DNA of 64,000 nucleotides, taken from Asanoa sp. WMMD1127. Lineage in GTDB: Bacteria; Actinomycetota; Actinomycetes; Mycobacteriales; Micromonosporaceae. The notes under the pieces were generated by a model, which saw only the letters and a list, made by a program, of their open reading frames with translations, was not told where the DNA came from and did no database searches. Position numbers and translations under genes: made by a program. Of this stretch, positions 8,905 to 17,937 are shown one piece after another. The stretch lies in assembly GCF_029626225.1 (NCBI RefSeq), contig NZ_JARUBP010000001.1:3348001-3412000 (forward strand). Direction: 5' to 3'. Within the stretch, counting starts at the first letter, position 1, and every line of letters starts with the position of its first letter.

Positions 8905-9714
8905 GTGGCCACCGCCATGCCGACATTGCGGCGCAACTGGTTGGTCACCCTGCGGGCCTACCAGTGGACCTACTTCGTCGGGACGCTGGCCACGGGCATC
9001 CTCACGGTCGGCCTGGCCTACCTGGCCTACCACGCGATCGGGGGCGGCCGGGCCGGCGGCGACTTCGCGGCCGCCGCCGGCACGGCGGACTACCTCGGCT
9101 ACGTCACCGTCGGCGCCGCCGCCTCGATGTTCACCGTGCGGATGGTGCTCTGGGTGGCCAAGGCCCAGATCACCGAGCAGCGGGAGGGCACGCTGGAGAG
9201 CCAGGTGCTGGCTCCGGCCCGGCGGCTGCCGTACCTGATCGGGGTCGGCCTGCAGGCCCTGACCACGACGGTGGTCGAGGTGGCCGTGATGCTGGCTTTC
9301 GCGATCGCGATCGGGGTACGCCTCCCGGCGCCGGACCCGCTCACCCTGCTCGCCGCGTTCGTGGCCGCCTCCGTCGCGGTCTTCGGCATCTCCGTGCCGC
9401 TGAGCGCCATCATGATCACCGCAGGCGAGGCGCACATCACGCAGAACACGCTGTTCGTCGCGATGGGGCTGCTCTGCGGGTTCACCTTCCCGCCGAGCTA
9501 CCTGCCCGACCCGCTGCGCTGGCTCGGCGAGGCGCTGCCGGTCACCTCGGCCCTCCGGGCGCTGCGCGCGGCGACGCTCGACCACGCGCCGCTCTCCGCC
9601 GCCGCCCCGGATCTCCTGCTCTGCCTCGCCCTCGGCCTGGCCTATCTGCTCGTCGGGCTCCGCCTGCTCGCGCCCGCGGAGCGCGTGGCCATCCAACGTG
9701 GAGGATCAGCGTGA
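8905..9714 (+). CDS. ABC-2 type transporter permease
   Basis: A 269-residue integral membrane permease with about six transmembrane helices. The ITEQREGTLESQVLAPA segment (near residue 92) is the cytoplasmic coupling motif of ABC-2 exporters. Later helices contain LLCGFTFPPSYLPDPL, typical of the DrrB/NodJ-like group. It is the first gene of a three-gene exporter operon (permease, ATPase, permease) divergent from the HxlR-peroxiredoxin regulator. AGGAGG sits 5 bases before the GTG start. The operon probably exports a hydrophobic drug or metabolite and is probably induced through the redox regulator; both points are inferred from context. Confidence 0.85.
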   Translation: MATAMPTLRRNWLVTLRAYQWTYFVGTLATGILTVGLAYLAYHAIGGGRAGGDFAAAAGTADYLGYVTVGAAASMFTVRMVLWVAKAQITEQREGTLESQVLAPARRLPYLIGVGLQALTTTVVEVAVMLAFAIAIGVRLPAPDPLTLLAAFVAASVAVFGISVPLSAIMITAGEAHITQNTLFVAMGLLCGFTFPPSYLPDPLRWLGEALPVTSALRALRAATLDHAPLSAAAPDLLLCLALGLAYLLVGLRLLAPAERVAIQRGGSA

Positions 9715-10688
9715 TCGTCACCGAGAACCTGCGCAAGACGTTTCCCGCGCAGCGCAAGCTGTTGCGGCGCGCCGGCGTCGAGACCCTGGCCGTCGACGGC
9801 CTGTCGTTGACGATCCCGCCCGGCGCGGTGACCGGGCTGCTCGGGCTCAACGGCGCCGGCAAGACCACCACCATCAAGGTGCTCGCCACCCTGCTGCGGC
9901 CGACCGCGGGCACGGTCACGGTCGACGGCCTCGACGTGGTCGGCAACGCCCGCGCGATCCGCCACCGGATCAACCTCATCGCCGGTGGCGAGCGCATGGT
10001 CTACGCGCGACTCACCGGCCGGGAGAACCTCTGGTACTTCGGCCAGCTCTACGACGTGCCCCGCACGGTCCTCAAAGCCCGGATCGACGACCTGCTGGCG
10101 CTGGTCGGACTGACCGACGCCGCCGACACCCTGGTCGAGCGTTACAGCCGTGGCATGCGCCAGCGGCTCAGCATCGCCCGTGGGCTGATCAACGAGCCGG
10201 CGTACCTCCTGCTCGACGAACCGACCCTCGGCCTCGACGCGCCGATCGCCCGCGACCTGCGGGCGGTGGTCGCCAACCTGGCCCGCGACGGCGTCGGCGT
10301 GCTGCTCACCTCGCATTACCTGGCCGAGGTCGAGCAGCTGTGCGGGCACGTCTACGTCATCGACCACGGCCGGCTGGTGGCCGAGGGCAGCCCGACCGCG
10401 CTGACCGCCGGCACCCGCCTGCCGCACACCGTCGAACTCACCCTGGCCGAGCGGGCGGCCGCCGTCGACGCGGCCGTCGGCGCGCTCGGCGTCGAGGTCG
10501 AGACCGGGCTGGACGCCGAGAACCGGCCCACCTACGTGCTGCGCAGCCCCGACGACCTGGCCGGCGAGCTGGCCACCGCGGTCGTCCGGGCCGGTGGCGC
10601 GATCGTGCGGCTGGAGGTCACCCCGCCGACCCTGGAGGACGCCATCCTGGCGATGGCCGGCACCAGGGCCCCGGCGGTGGCGCGATGA
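9711..10688 (+). CDS. ABC transporter ATP-binding protein (DrrA-like)
   Basis: A 325-residue nucleotide-binding subunit for the flanking ABC-2 permeases. The Walker A motif is GLNGAGKTTT (about residues 44-53), the signature YSRGMRQRLSIARGL, Walker B YLLLDEPTLGLD, and the H-loop is in LLTSHYLAEVEQLC. After the ATPase core there is a roughly 85-residue C-terminal domain typical of DrrA/CcmA-like export ATPases. The GTG start overlaps the stop of the preceding permease by 4 bases (GTGA). The next permease overlaps this gene's stop in the same way, so all three are probably co-translated. Confidence 0.9.
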   Translation: MIVTENLRKTFPAQRKLLRRAGVETLAVDGLSLTIPPGAVTGLLGLNGAGKTTTIKVLATLLRPTAGTVTVDGLDVVGNARAIRHRINLIAGGERMVYARLTGRENLWYFGQLYDVPRTVLKARIDDLLALVGLTDAADTLVERYSRGMRQRLSIARGLINEPAYLLLDEPTLGLDAPIARDLRAVVANLARDGVGVLLTSHYLAEVEQLCGHVYVIDHGRLVAEGSPTALTAGTRLPHTVELTLAERAAAVDAAVGALGVEVETGLDAENRPTYVLRSPDDLAGELATAVVRAGGAIVRLEVTPPTLEDAILAMAGTRAPAVAR

Positions 10689-11506
10689 GAGCCGCGCTGC
10701 GGGTCTTCGCCGCCGAGGGTCTCAAGCAGCACCGCCGGATCTTCGGCAGCAAGCTGGTCGTGTTCTCGATGCTGCTGTGGCCGGTGCTGACGCTGGCCAC
10801 GACCTACTACACGGTGCTGCCCGTGGCGCAGTCGCCGGCCGCCGCCGCCCGCTGGCCCCTGGTCGCGGAGCCCGGACGGCTGCTGGCCTTCCTGGCGGCC
10901 GGCGCGCTGGCGTACACCTTCTTCTTCTCGCTCGTGCAGTCCGCCTGGCACTTCTCGTGGGAACGGGTCAGCGGCACGCTCGAGGCGATGTTCCTGACGC
11001 CGGCCAGCCGGATGGCGCTCGTCGTCGCCAACGGCTCCAGCGCGCTGGTGCAGAACGCCTGGCTGTTCGGGTGCTTCGGCGTCGCGGCGGCGGTCGCCAC
11101 CGGCACGCTGCACCTGGCGCATCCCGGGATGCTGGCGATCGCCGCCCTCGCGCTGCTGGTGCCCGCGGTCGCCTGGGGCGCGTTCCTCAACAGCCTCCTG
11201 ATGTTCAGCCGCGACTCGGCCTTCCTCTACACGCTGCTCGACGATCCACTGTGGTTCGTCGCCGGGGTGCGGCTGCCGCTGTTCGCGCTTCCGGTCTGGG
11301 TCAAGGCGATCGGCCTCGCGTTCCCGCTGACCACGAGCCTGACGGTGCTGCGCGGGGCGCTCCTGGACGGCCGGGACGTCGGTCAGCTGGCCGCCGACCT
11401 GGTCTTCCTGGCCGCCCTGTCGGCAGGGCTGCTCGCCCTGACCGCGGTGCTGCTGCGGGTGGGAGAGCGCCACGCGCAGCGCACCGGCTCGCTGCAGTTG
11501 TTCTGA
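10685..11506 (+). CDS. ABC-2 type transporter permease
   Basis: The second membrane subunit of the exporter, 273 residues with about six helices. The segment SWERVSGTLEAMFLTPASRM corresponds to the coupling motif also seen in the first permease (QREGTLESQVLAP), so the two probably form a heterodimeric channel. The first helix follows the charged GLKQHRRIFGSK. The ATG overlaps the ATPase stop by 4 bases. It is the last gene of the operon and ends 3 bases from the stop of the convergent FrhB-like gene. Confidence 0.83.
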   Translation: MRAALRVFAAEGLKQHRRIFGSKLVVFSMLLWPVLTLATTYYTVLPVAQSPAAAARWPLVAEPGRLLAFLAAGALAYTFFFSLVQSAWHFSWERVSGTLEAMFLTPASRMALVVANGSSALVQNAWLFGCFGVAAAVATGTLHLAHPGMLAIAALALLVPAVAWGAFLNSLLMFSRDSAFLYTLLDDPLWFVAGVRLPLFALPVWVKAIGLAFPLTTSLTVLRGALLDGRDVGQLAADLVFLAALSAGLLALTAVLLRVGERHAQRTGSLQLF

Positions 11507-11509
11507 GCC

Positions 11510-12766
11510 CTACTCCAGCGGGGTGAGGTCGGCCGGGGCGCGCAGGGACTTGCGGCGGATGCGGCGGACCGTGCCGACCGTCGACTGGAGCTTCTCCTTC
11601 GTCGACAGGTTCTCCCGCCACATGCGGGCCATCGGCAGGTGCCGCGTGCGTGGGGTCATCAGGCCCGCCGCGCGCAGGGTGACCACCCGGCCCCAGACCG
11701 CGCCCCGGGCGCGCAGGAGGTTGGGTTGCGAGGCCGGCAGCAGTTCGGGGCCGACCTGCTCCAGCACCAGGGCGCCGGCGGCGATCGCGGCCTCGATCAG
11801 TTTGAGGCCGCGTTCCGTGCGGGCCAGCACCAGGGAGCGGCCCGGGTCGCCGGCGGTCGGCCGGTACCACGGGTCGCCGACCGCGACGTCGGCGAACTCC
11901 CCGGTGTGGTCGGCGCACAGGTAGCAGCGCCACTGGCGGTGCTTCTGCAGGATGTCGCCCCACGACTGCTCGTAGGTCAGCGTGCGCTCGGCCGGGTCGC
12001 CGGTGACCGCCGTGCGGGCGTTGCCGGGCCAGCCCTGGCCCCGGTAGGCGACGTGGGTGATGGCCGACGGGTCGTCTACGCCCATCACCTTGAGCATCTC
12101 GAGGGTGCCCTGGGTCGACGGCGTGCCCGCGCAGAACACGGCGATCGTCAGGCCCACCTTGCGGTCGAGCTCGGGCCGCTCGCGCCGGGCCATCGAGACC
12201 GCGGCCACGTCGCACGGCTTGCCGATGAACACGCACGGCGTCTCCGCGTGCTCGATCAGGTCCAGCCGCTCACAGGGGCTCGCCGGCGCGTAGCGGGAGC
12301 CGGCGTTGGCCAGCAGCTCCGCCCGGCTGCGGGAGAGCCGGGCCTCGTTGAGGTACGGCACGTCCGCGCGGGCGCCGATGTGCAGCGCGCCGGTCATCCC
12401 CTCCTGCTCGATCAGGAACGCCGAGAGCGCCGTGGCCGCGCCACCGCTGGACCCGGCGTAGCGGATCTCCGGGTCGGCCGCGTAGCCCTCGTAGACGCGC
12501 AGCACCGGGCCCCAGGCCGCGCGCAGGTCGGCGTACTCGCCGGGCCCGGGCGCTCCGGAGTCGTGCTCCAGCTTGACACCGGGGCAGCAGCTCAGCGCGG
12601 CCGCGGCGCCGGGGCCGCGGGTGGGCAGCAGGGGGAGCGGGCGGCGCCCGTACTCCAGGACGTCGCCCATCCGCACCTCGTCCGGCGCGAGATAGGCGCA
12701 CACGCCGCAGCCGGTGCACATCTTCTGCTCGGCGACATCGTGCACGTCACGTGGCGAGCGGCTCAC
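11510..12766 (-). CDS. FrhB-like coenzyme F420 hydrogenase/dehydrogenase beta subunit domain protein
   Basis: A 418-residue iron-sulfur flavoprotein of the FrhB_FdhB family. Cysteines 17, 20 and 23 (MCTGCGVC) with a downstream CCPG form an N-terminal 4Fe-4S binding motif. The FrhB core contains YAGSSGGAATALSAFL, CVFIGKPCDV and AYRGQGWPG, with a further CYLC pair. In methanogens this fold moves electrons to F420. In bacterial glycan loci it regularly accompanies polysaccharide pyruvyl transferases, as here, where its precise role is unknown; a sugar reduction or oxidation is plausible. The GTG start overlaps the pyruvyl transferase stop (GTGA). It is the last gene of the minus-strand glycan operon. 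Confidence 0.85.
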   Translation of the reverse strand: MSRSPRDVHDVAEQKMCTGCGVCAYLAPDEVRMGDVLEYGRRPLPLLPTRGPGAAAALSCCPGVKLEHDSGAPGPGEYADLRAAWGPVLRVYEGYAADPEIRYAGSSGGAATALSAFLIEQEGMTGALHIGARADVPYLNEARLSRSRAELLANAGSRYAPASPCERLDLIEHAETPCVFIGKPCDVAAVSMARRERPELDRKVGLTIAVFCAGTPSTQGTLEMLKVMGVDDPSAITHVAYRGQGWPGNARTAVTGDPAERTLTYEQSWGDILQKHRQWRCYLCADHTGEFADVAVGDPWYRPTAGDPGRSLVLARTERGLKLIEAAIAAGALVLEQVGPELLPASQPNLLRARGAVWGRVVTLRAAGLMTPRTRHLPMARMWRENLSTKEKLQSTVGTVRRIRRKSLRAPADLTPLE

Positions 12767-14031
12767 GCGGCAGCGCCCCGGGCCAGGGCCACGATCTCGT
12801 CCATCTGCTCTCCCGCCCGCCGGACCGCGACCGGCACCCGTTCGGCCAGCTCCGCCGCCGCGGCCGAGCGGTTGGACCACGACTTCCACAGCGTGTCGAG
12901 CAGCTCGTCGTCGCCGAGCGTGCGGGCGTCGGCCACGTGCCGTTCCTGCCCGACGGTGGCGAACACCCCACGGGCCTTGAGGCTGTACGCGAGGATCGCC
13001 GCCGGCACCGCCGACGAGAGCGCCGCGATCGTGGCGTGCATCCGCATCCCGCAGAACCACGCCGTGCGGCTGATCACCCACTTGGTCTGGTGCGGGTCGA
13101 GCCCGCGCGGCGTGATCGCGATCCGGTCGCCATATTTGGCGGCCAGGTCGGCCCGCAGCGCCTCGCTGGTCGCGGTGTCGTCGTCGGTGCCCCCGGCGGC
13201 GAGCACGTGCGGCACGATGACGACCCGGGTGTCGGGCTCGTCGAGCACCCGCTCGCAGATCTGCCGGGCGACCCGGCCGCCGTCGCCGGCCAGCCGGAAC
13301 TGGGCGATGCCCTCGGCCCGCGACATCAGCCCGCTGACGTTGATGCCCATGACCGGGCCGTCGGCGGCGGCGAACCAGCCCGCCAGCTGATCGAAGGCGG
13401 CGCCCTCCGGCGCGCGCGGCTCGAGGCCGAACGCCACGTCGACGCCCTCGCGGTGCCGGCGCGGGTCGAAGTCGGCGCCGAGCAGCTCCCGCAGCGCCGC
13501 GTAGCTGTCGGGGTCGCGGGCCCACGCCATCGCCGCGCCGCGGGCCAGTCCCTTGGCCTCGGCCCGGATCCGCGGGATCTTGAACGGCCCGTAGGTCTGC
13601 GGCAGCAGCACGAGGTTGCGCTTGCGCAGTAGGGCCAGCTTCTTGGGCCATGCCACCGTGCGGAACCGGTGCTCGCCGTAGATGTCGCTGAAGCTGTCGC
13701 CGCCGCTCACGTCGAGCACGACGTCGGCGCTGTCGATAGCCGACACACCGTGGTTGCCGAGGCCGCCGAGTGCCGCGCTGAACCGCATGTTCACATAGGA
13801 CTCAGGACGGTGGTAGCGGCGGGAGTGGCGGGCGCCGGCGAGCGTGATCGGCACCGGCTGGCCGTGGACGTAGGCGGTGCCCTGCCGTTCGCCCCAACCG
13901 TCGTCGAAGACGGTCATGCTGGCGTCGGGCACGCGGGCCAGGAACGCCCCGACGGTGGCCGCCCGCAACGCGCCGACGCCTAGGTTCAATGTGGACCCTG
14001 GAACACCGAACAGACACGCCGCCACGCTCAC
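12763..14031 (-). CDS. Polysaccharide pyruvyl transferase family protein
   Basis: A 422-residue putative transferase that would add a pyruvate ketal (from phosphoenolpyruvate) to a sugar of a surface glycan. Family features are the opening NLGVGALRAATVGAFL segment, ADVVLDVSGGDSFSDIYG (about residues 103-119), LLPQTYGPF, and the GMRMHATIAALSSAVPAAILAYSLKARG block near residue 330 that forms the C-terminal GT-B-like half. The GTG start at 14031 overlaps the PIG-L deacetylase stop by 4 bases, and its stop overlaps the FrhB-like gene. The family also contains members with other activities (for example CsaB of cell-wall pyruvylation), so the acceptor is unknown. Confidence 0.85.
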   Translation of the reverse strand: MSVAACLFGVPGSTLNLGVGALRAATVGAFLARVPDASMTVFDDGWGERQGTAYVHGQPVPITLAGARHSRRYHRPESYVNMRFSAALGGLGNHGVSAIDSADVVLDVSGGDSFSDIYGEHRFRTVAWPKKLALLRKRNLVLLPQTYGPFKIPRIRAEAKGLARGAAMAWARDPDSYAALRELLGADFDPRRHREGVDVAFGLEPRAPEGAAFDQLAGWFAAADGPVMGINVSGLMSRAEGIAQFRLAGDGGRVARQICERVLDEPDTRVVIVPHVLAAGGTDDDTATSEALRADLAAKYGDRIAITPRGLDPHQTKWVISRTAWFCGMRMHATIAALSSAVPAAILAYSLKARGVFATVGQERHVADARTLGDDELLDTLWKSWSNRSAAAAELAERVPVAVRRAGEQMDEIVALARGAAA

Positions 14032-14663
14032 AGCGACATCACCGCCTTCTCACAGGTGTACGCCTCGGCGTACCGCGACCGGCATTCCATACCGCGCAAC
14101 CGGGCCAGGCCGAGAAAGACCTCGTCGTCCCACCAGTCGCGATCCTTCTGTGACGGGAAGTTGGCGTGCAGCAGCTCCACCTTGCGGCGGGCGCGCTCGT
14201 CGGGCAGCGGCACGTAGACGTTACGCCGCCCAAGATCGCCGTCCCATTTCGGGATCTCGTAGTGCAGCACCACGGCGTCGCGGAACGCGGTCGGCGCCAG
14301 CTCGGCGAGCAGCCGGTGGTCCTGGTGCGCGTCGTCCCTGGCCGGCGCGACGACCAGGTCGGCCCCGCCGGCGGCGGCCGCCTGGACCGCCTCCTTGGCC
14401 CGTTCCCAGTGCGCCGGCGCCCGTCCGTCGGGCAGGTCGTGCAGCGCGAACGTGATGCGGGCGCCGGGCAGGAACGCGGCCGCCGCGGCGCGCGCCTCGG
14501 CCTGCCGGTCCGGCGTGCCGCTGAGGAGCACGTAGCGGACCTCGAGGTCGGGCACGGCGTCGGCCAGCGTGAGCAGGAGCCCGCCGGCGCCGATCTCGAT
14601 GTCGTCGGGGTGGGCCCCGAACAGGGCGACCCGTCGTACGCCGGGCAGTGCGAAGGGGAGCAT
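14028..14663 (-). CDS. PIG-L family zinc-dependent N-deacetylase
   Basis: A 211-residue deacetylase of the PIG-L/LmbE family. The metal-binding AHPDD motif is at residues 17-21, followed by EIGAGG, and the second metal-binding histidines are in DDAHQDHR (about residues 113-120). The family removes acetyl groups from N-acetylated sugars such as GlcNAc-inositol or from lipid-linked intermediates. In this operon it probably deacetylates an amino sugar of the glycan. The ATG at 14663 starts 5 bases downstream of the nucleotidyltransferase stop, and its end overlaps the pyruvyl transferase start. Confidence 0.87.
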   Translation of the reverse strand: MLPFALPGVRRVALFGAHPDDIEIGAGGLLLTLADAVPDLEVRYVLLSGTPDRQAEARAAAAAFLPGARITFALHDLPDGRAPAHWERAKEAVQAAAAGGADLVVAPARDDAHQDHRLLAELAPTAFRDAVVLHYEIPKWDGDLGRRNVYVPLPDERARRKVELLHANFPSQKDRDWWDDEVFLGLARLRGMECRSRYAEAYTCEKAVMSL

Positions 14664-14668
14664 CGGCG

Positions 14669-15484
14669 TCAGGAGATCAGCGCCGGGGCGAGCGAGCCGC
14701 CGGTGCGGTTGGTGTCCCAGAGCATCCACGGGCAGCGGGCCGAGTAGTAGAGCTGCTCCAGCTCGGCCCGGTCCTTGAAGGTGTCGGCCGCGCGCCAGAA
14801 GCCCTTGTAGCGCTGGGCGATCACCCGCCCGCTCGGCATCAGCCGCTCCAGGGCGTCCGGCACGAGCTCCTCGCCCTCGCGCATGTGCTCGAAGATCTCC
14901 GGGCGGAGGACGAAGTAGCCGCCGTTCTCCCACTGGGTCAGCTCGCGCATCGGCGTGATGCCGGTCACCTTGTCGCCGCCGGAGATGTCGAGCACATGGT
15001 GCGTCGACTGCACCGGCACCGCCAGCAGGCTGGCCACCGCGTCGCTGCCGTCGAACCGCCGGACCATCTCGTCGAGCGGCGCGTTGGTCAGCGTGTCGGC
15101 GTAGTTGGCCAGGAACATCGGCTCGTTCTCGACGTGCGACCGCACCCGCATCAGCCGTTCGCCGATCGTCGAGTTGAGCCCGGTGTCGATGAAGGTGATG
15201 TTCCAGTCGGTGATGTCCGACGAGAACAGGTGCAGGTCGCGGCCGCTCATGGTGAGCGTGAAGTCGTTGGAGAGCGTCTCGTCGTAGTGCAGGAAGTAGT
15301 CCTTCACCGCGGCGGCGCCGTAACCGAGGCAGAGCACGAAATCCGTGTGGCCGAAGTGCGCGTAGTAACGCATCACGTGCCACAGCAACGGACGGTCACC
15401 GATCATCGCCATGGGCTTCGGCGCGGACTGGGCATCCTCCCGCATCCGCATGCCGAGGCCGCCGCAGAAGAGGACGACCTTCAT
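14669..15484 (-). CDS. Sugar-1-phosphate nucleotidyltransferase, RfbF-like (glucose-1-phosphate cytidylyltransferase)
   Basis: A 271-residue nucleotidyltransferase. The N-terminus CGGLGMRMRE followed by PKPMAMIGDRPLLWHVMRYY (residues about 23-42) and LCLGYGAAAVKDYF closely follow glucose-1-phosphate cytidylyltransferases (RfbF), more than the thymidylyl or uridylyl enzymes. ENGGYFVLRPEIF and RYKGFWRAADTFKD near the C-terminus match the same family. It would activate a sugar as a CDP derivative for the modification genes on either side. No obvious CDP-glucose 4,6-dehydratase partner is present unless the epimerase at 16909 has that role. The ATG shares one base with the preceding stop. Confidence 0.82.
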   Translation of the reverse strand: MKVVLFCGGLGMRMREDAQSAPKPMAMIGDRPLLWHVMRYYAHFGHTDFVLCLGYGAAAVKDYFLHYDETLSNDFTLTMSGRDLHLFSSDITDWNITFIDTGLNSTIGERLMRVRSHVENEPMFLANYADTLTNAPLDEMVRRFDGSDAVASLLAVPVQSTHHVLDISGGDKVTGITPMRELTQWENGGYFVLRPEIFEHMREGEELVPDALERLMPSGRVIAQRYKGFWRAADTFKDRAELEQLYYSARCPWMLWDTNRTGGSLAPALIS

Positions 15485-16713
15485 CACACCACCTCGAGGT
15501 CCGGGATCGGGAAGACCAGCCGGCCGCCCCACTCTCGCACGTACGCGAGTTGGGCCGAGATCTCGGTCCGGAGGTTCCACGGCAGCACGAGCACGTAGTC
15601 GGGGCGGTCCTGGGCGATCCGCTCGGGCGCGTGGATCGGGATGTGCGTACCCGGCAGGAACATGCCCTGTTTGTGGGGACTCCGGTCGACCGTGTATTCG
15701 AGCAGATCGGCCCGGATGCCGCAGTGGTTCAGCAGCGTGTTGCCCTTGCCCGGCGCGCCGTAGCCGACGACCCGCTTGCCCTCGTTCCGCGCGGTCAACA
15801 GGAAGTCGACCAGATCCCGCTTGATGTCGAAGACCGCGTCGGCGAAGCCCTTGTGGCCCTCGACGGTGTGCAGGCCGGCCTCGGCCTCGGCGTCGAGCAC
15901 CGACTTGACGTTGCTGGACGGTTCGCCGGCGGCCGCGCCGTGGCGGGCGTGCACCCGCAGCGACCCGCCGTGCGTCGACAGCTCTTCGACGTCGACCACG
16001 ACGAGCCCGGCGGTGGCCAGGGCCCGCTGGGCGGTCAGCAGCGAAAGATACTGGTAGTGCTCGTGGTAGATCGTGTCGTACTGGCGCCGCTCGATCAGCC
16101 GCAGCAGGTGCGGGAACTCCAGCGTCACCAGGCCGTCCGGCTTGACCAGCGCGGCCAGGCCGGCGGTGAAGCCGACCAGGTCGGGCACGTGGGCGTAGAC
16201 GTTGTTGCCGGCGACCAGGTCGGCCCGGCCATATTCGGCGGCGAGCGCGGCCCCGGTCTCGGCGCCCAGGAACTCGTTCGCGGTCCGGATTCCCTTTTCC
16301 CTTGCCACTTCCGCGATGTTCGCCGCCGGCTCCACGCCGAGCACCGGGACGCCGCGGGCGACGAAGTGCTGCAGCAGGTAGCCGTCGTTGCTGGCGACCT
16401 CGGTGACGAGGCTGTCGGGGCCCAGCTTCAGCTGCTCGGCCATCGTGTCCGCGTAGCGCTTGGCGTGCGCGACCCACGAGTCCGAGTACGAGGAGAAGTA
16501 GGCGTAATCGGAGAAGATGTCTTCGCCGGGCACGTATGCGGGCAACTGCACCAACAGGCAACTCGGGCAGAGCCGGACGTGCAAGGGATAAAAGGTCTCC
16601 GCGCTGTCCAGCCGCTCGGCCGGCAGGTAGCTCTCGCACAGCGGGGACATGCCCAGGTCGACGAAGGTTTCGGTCAACTCCGCCGCACAAAGGCGACATG
16701 TGGCAGTTGTCAT
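15484..16713 (-). CDS. Sugar C-methyltransferase-like SAM-dependent methyltransferase
   Basis: A 409-residue three-part enzyme of the NovU/TylC3/TcaB9-like group. The N-terminal zinc-binding part has CRLC (residues 6-9) and CPSCLLVQL. The central Rossmann domain has TEVASNDGYLL. The DTIYHEHYQYLSLL segment is the catalytic-loop signature of NDP-sugar C-methyltransferases. The C-terminal third (GYGAPGKGNTLLNHCG) is the typical second Rossmann-like domain. I infer C-methylation of an activated keto sugar. The ATG at 16713 was preferred over an ORF start 32 residues upstream because family similarity begins at MTTATCRLC. It is first in the five-gene minus-strand operon. Confidence 0.82.
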   Translation of the reverse strand: MTTATCRLCAAELTETFVDLGMSPLCESYLPAERLDSAETFYPLHVRLCPSCLLVQLPAYVPGEDIFSDYAYFSSYSDSWVAHAKRYADTMAEQLKLGPDSLVTEVASNDGYLLQHFVARGVPVLGVEPAANIAEVAREKGIRTANEFLGAETGAALAAEYGRADLVAGNNVYAHVPDLVGFTAGLAALVKPDGLVTLEFPHLLRLIERRQYDTIYHEHYQYLSLLTAQRALATAGLVVVDVEELSTHGGSLRVHARHGAAAGEPSSNVKSVLDAEAEAGLHTVEGHKGFADAVFDIKRDLVDFLLTARNEGKRVVGYGAPGKGNTLLNHCGIRADLLEYTVDRSPHKQGMFLPGTHIPIHAPERIAQDRPDYVLVLPWNLRTEISAQLAYVREWGGRLVFPIPDLEVV

Positions 16714-16864
16714 GCGCAGGTACCCCGATTTCGAGCCAACACCGGTCAGCGCGGACGGTCGGCCCCGGCCCGCGCCCGGCGAAACGCTAGCCAGGTGGCG
16801 CATGGCCATGGAGCGTGGAGTAAGAAGTCCGACACTAGTCCGGACCGTCCCGCCGACCCGTCCG

Positions 16865-16870
16865 TAGACT
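16865..16870 (+). promoter_or_regulatory. Candidate -10 element in the divergent glycan-locus promoter region
   Basis: TAGACT occurs in the 195-base gap between the divergent glycan operons, 38 bases upstream of the epimerase ATG. No convincing -35 is visible. The gap also holds a short inverted repeat (GTCCG, spacer, CGGAC, around 16829-16847). Both assignments are weak. Confidence 0.3.
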
Positions 16871-16908
16871 CGCGATTCTCACCCCGGACAACGCTGCGGA
16901 GCATCACC

Positions 16909-17937
16909 ATGCGCACACTCGTGACCGGTCATGACGGCTACATCGGCAGCGTGCTGGTGCCGCTGTTGCGGGCCGCGGGACACGACGTCACCGGCCTCGA
17001 CATCAGCCTCTACGCCGACGGCGTGCTCGGGCCCCCGCCGCCCGCGGTGCCCGCCCTGCGGCTGGACCTGCGGGACGTGGAAGCCGAGCACCTGCGGGGC
17101 TTCGACGCGGTGCTCCACCTGGCGGCCCTCTGCAACGACCCGATCGGCAACCTGAACCCCGAGCTGACCTACGACATCAACCACCGGGCGACGCTGCGGC
17201 TGGCCAGGGCGGCCAAGGAGGCGGGCGTCGGCCGGTTCCTGTTCTCGTCGTCGTGCTCGCTCTACGGCGCCGGCCTCGACGACCGCCCGCTCGACGAGGA
17301 GGCCGGCTTCGCGCCGGTCACGCCGTACGCCGAGTCGAAGATCCTGTCGGAGCAGGGCCTGGCGGAGCTCGCCGACGACGACTTCTCCCCGGTCTACCTG
17401 CGCAACGCCACGGCGTACGGGTTCTCCCCGCGGCTGCGCGGCGACCTGGTGGTCAACGACCTGACCGCGCACGCGCTGCTCACCGGCGAGGTGCGGCTGC
17501 TCTCCGACGGCACCGCCTGGCGCCCGCTCGTGCACGTCGAGGACATCTCGGCCGCGTTCCTCGCGCTGATCGAGGCCCCGCGCGACGTGGTGCACAACCG
17601 CGCCTACAACATCGGGCAGACGAGCGAGAACTACCTCATCCGGGACGTCGCCGAGATCGTCCGCGACGTGGTGACCGGCTCCACCGTCACGTTCGCCGGC
17701 GGCGCCTCCGCCGACGCCCGCAACTACCGGGTCTCCTGCGACCGGATCGCCGCCGAGGTGCCCGGCTTCCGTCCAGCATGGACGGTGCGCAAGGGCGTCG
17801 AGCAACTGGTCGAGGAATACGGCCGGCACGGGCTGACCATCGAGCAGTTCACCGGCGAGGGGCACCAGCGGCTCAAGAAGATCCGGGCCCTGCTCGCCGC
17901 CGGCCGCATCGACGAGCAGCTCCGGTGGACCTCGTGA
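16909..17937 (+). CDS. NAD(P)-dependent sugar epimerase/dehydratase (extended SDR)
   Basis: A 342-residue extended short-chain dehydrogenase acting on nucleotide sugars. The Rossmann glycine motif is TGHDGYIG (residues 6-13). The catalytic residues are in FSSSCSLYG and Y140-x3-K144 (PYAESK). The RPLVHVEDISAAF segment is the usual C-terminal substrate-domain motif. The activity could be 4-epimerisation or dehydration; sequence alone does not decide. It heads the plus-strand glycan operon, divergent from the C-methyltransferase operon. Its stop overlaps the next start by 4 bases (GTGA at 17934). Confidence 0.87.
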   Translation: MRTLVTGHDGYIGSVLVPLLRAAGHDVTGLDISLYADGVLGPPPPAVPALRLDLRDVEAEHLRGFDAVLHLAALCNDPIGNLNPELTYDINHRATLRLARAAKEAGVGRFLFSSSCSLYGAGLDDRPLDEEAGFAPVTPYAESKILSEQGLAELADDDFSPVYLRNATAYGFSPRLRGDLVVNDLTAHALLTGEVRLLSDGTAWRPLVHVEDISAAFLALIEAPRDVVHNRAYNIGQTSENYLIRDVAEIVRDVVTGSTVTFAGGASADARNYRVSCDRIAAEVPGFRPAWTVRKGVEQLVEEYGRHGLTIEQFTGEGHQRLKKIRALLAAGRIDEQLRWTS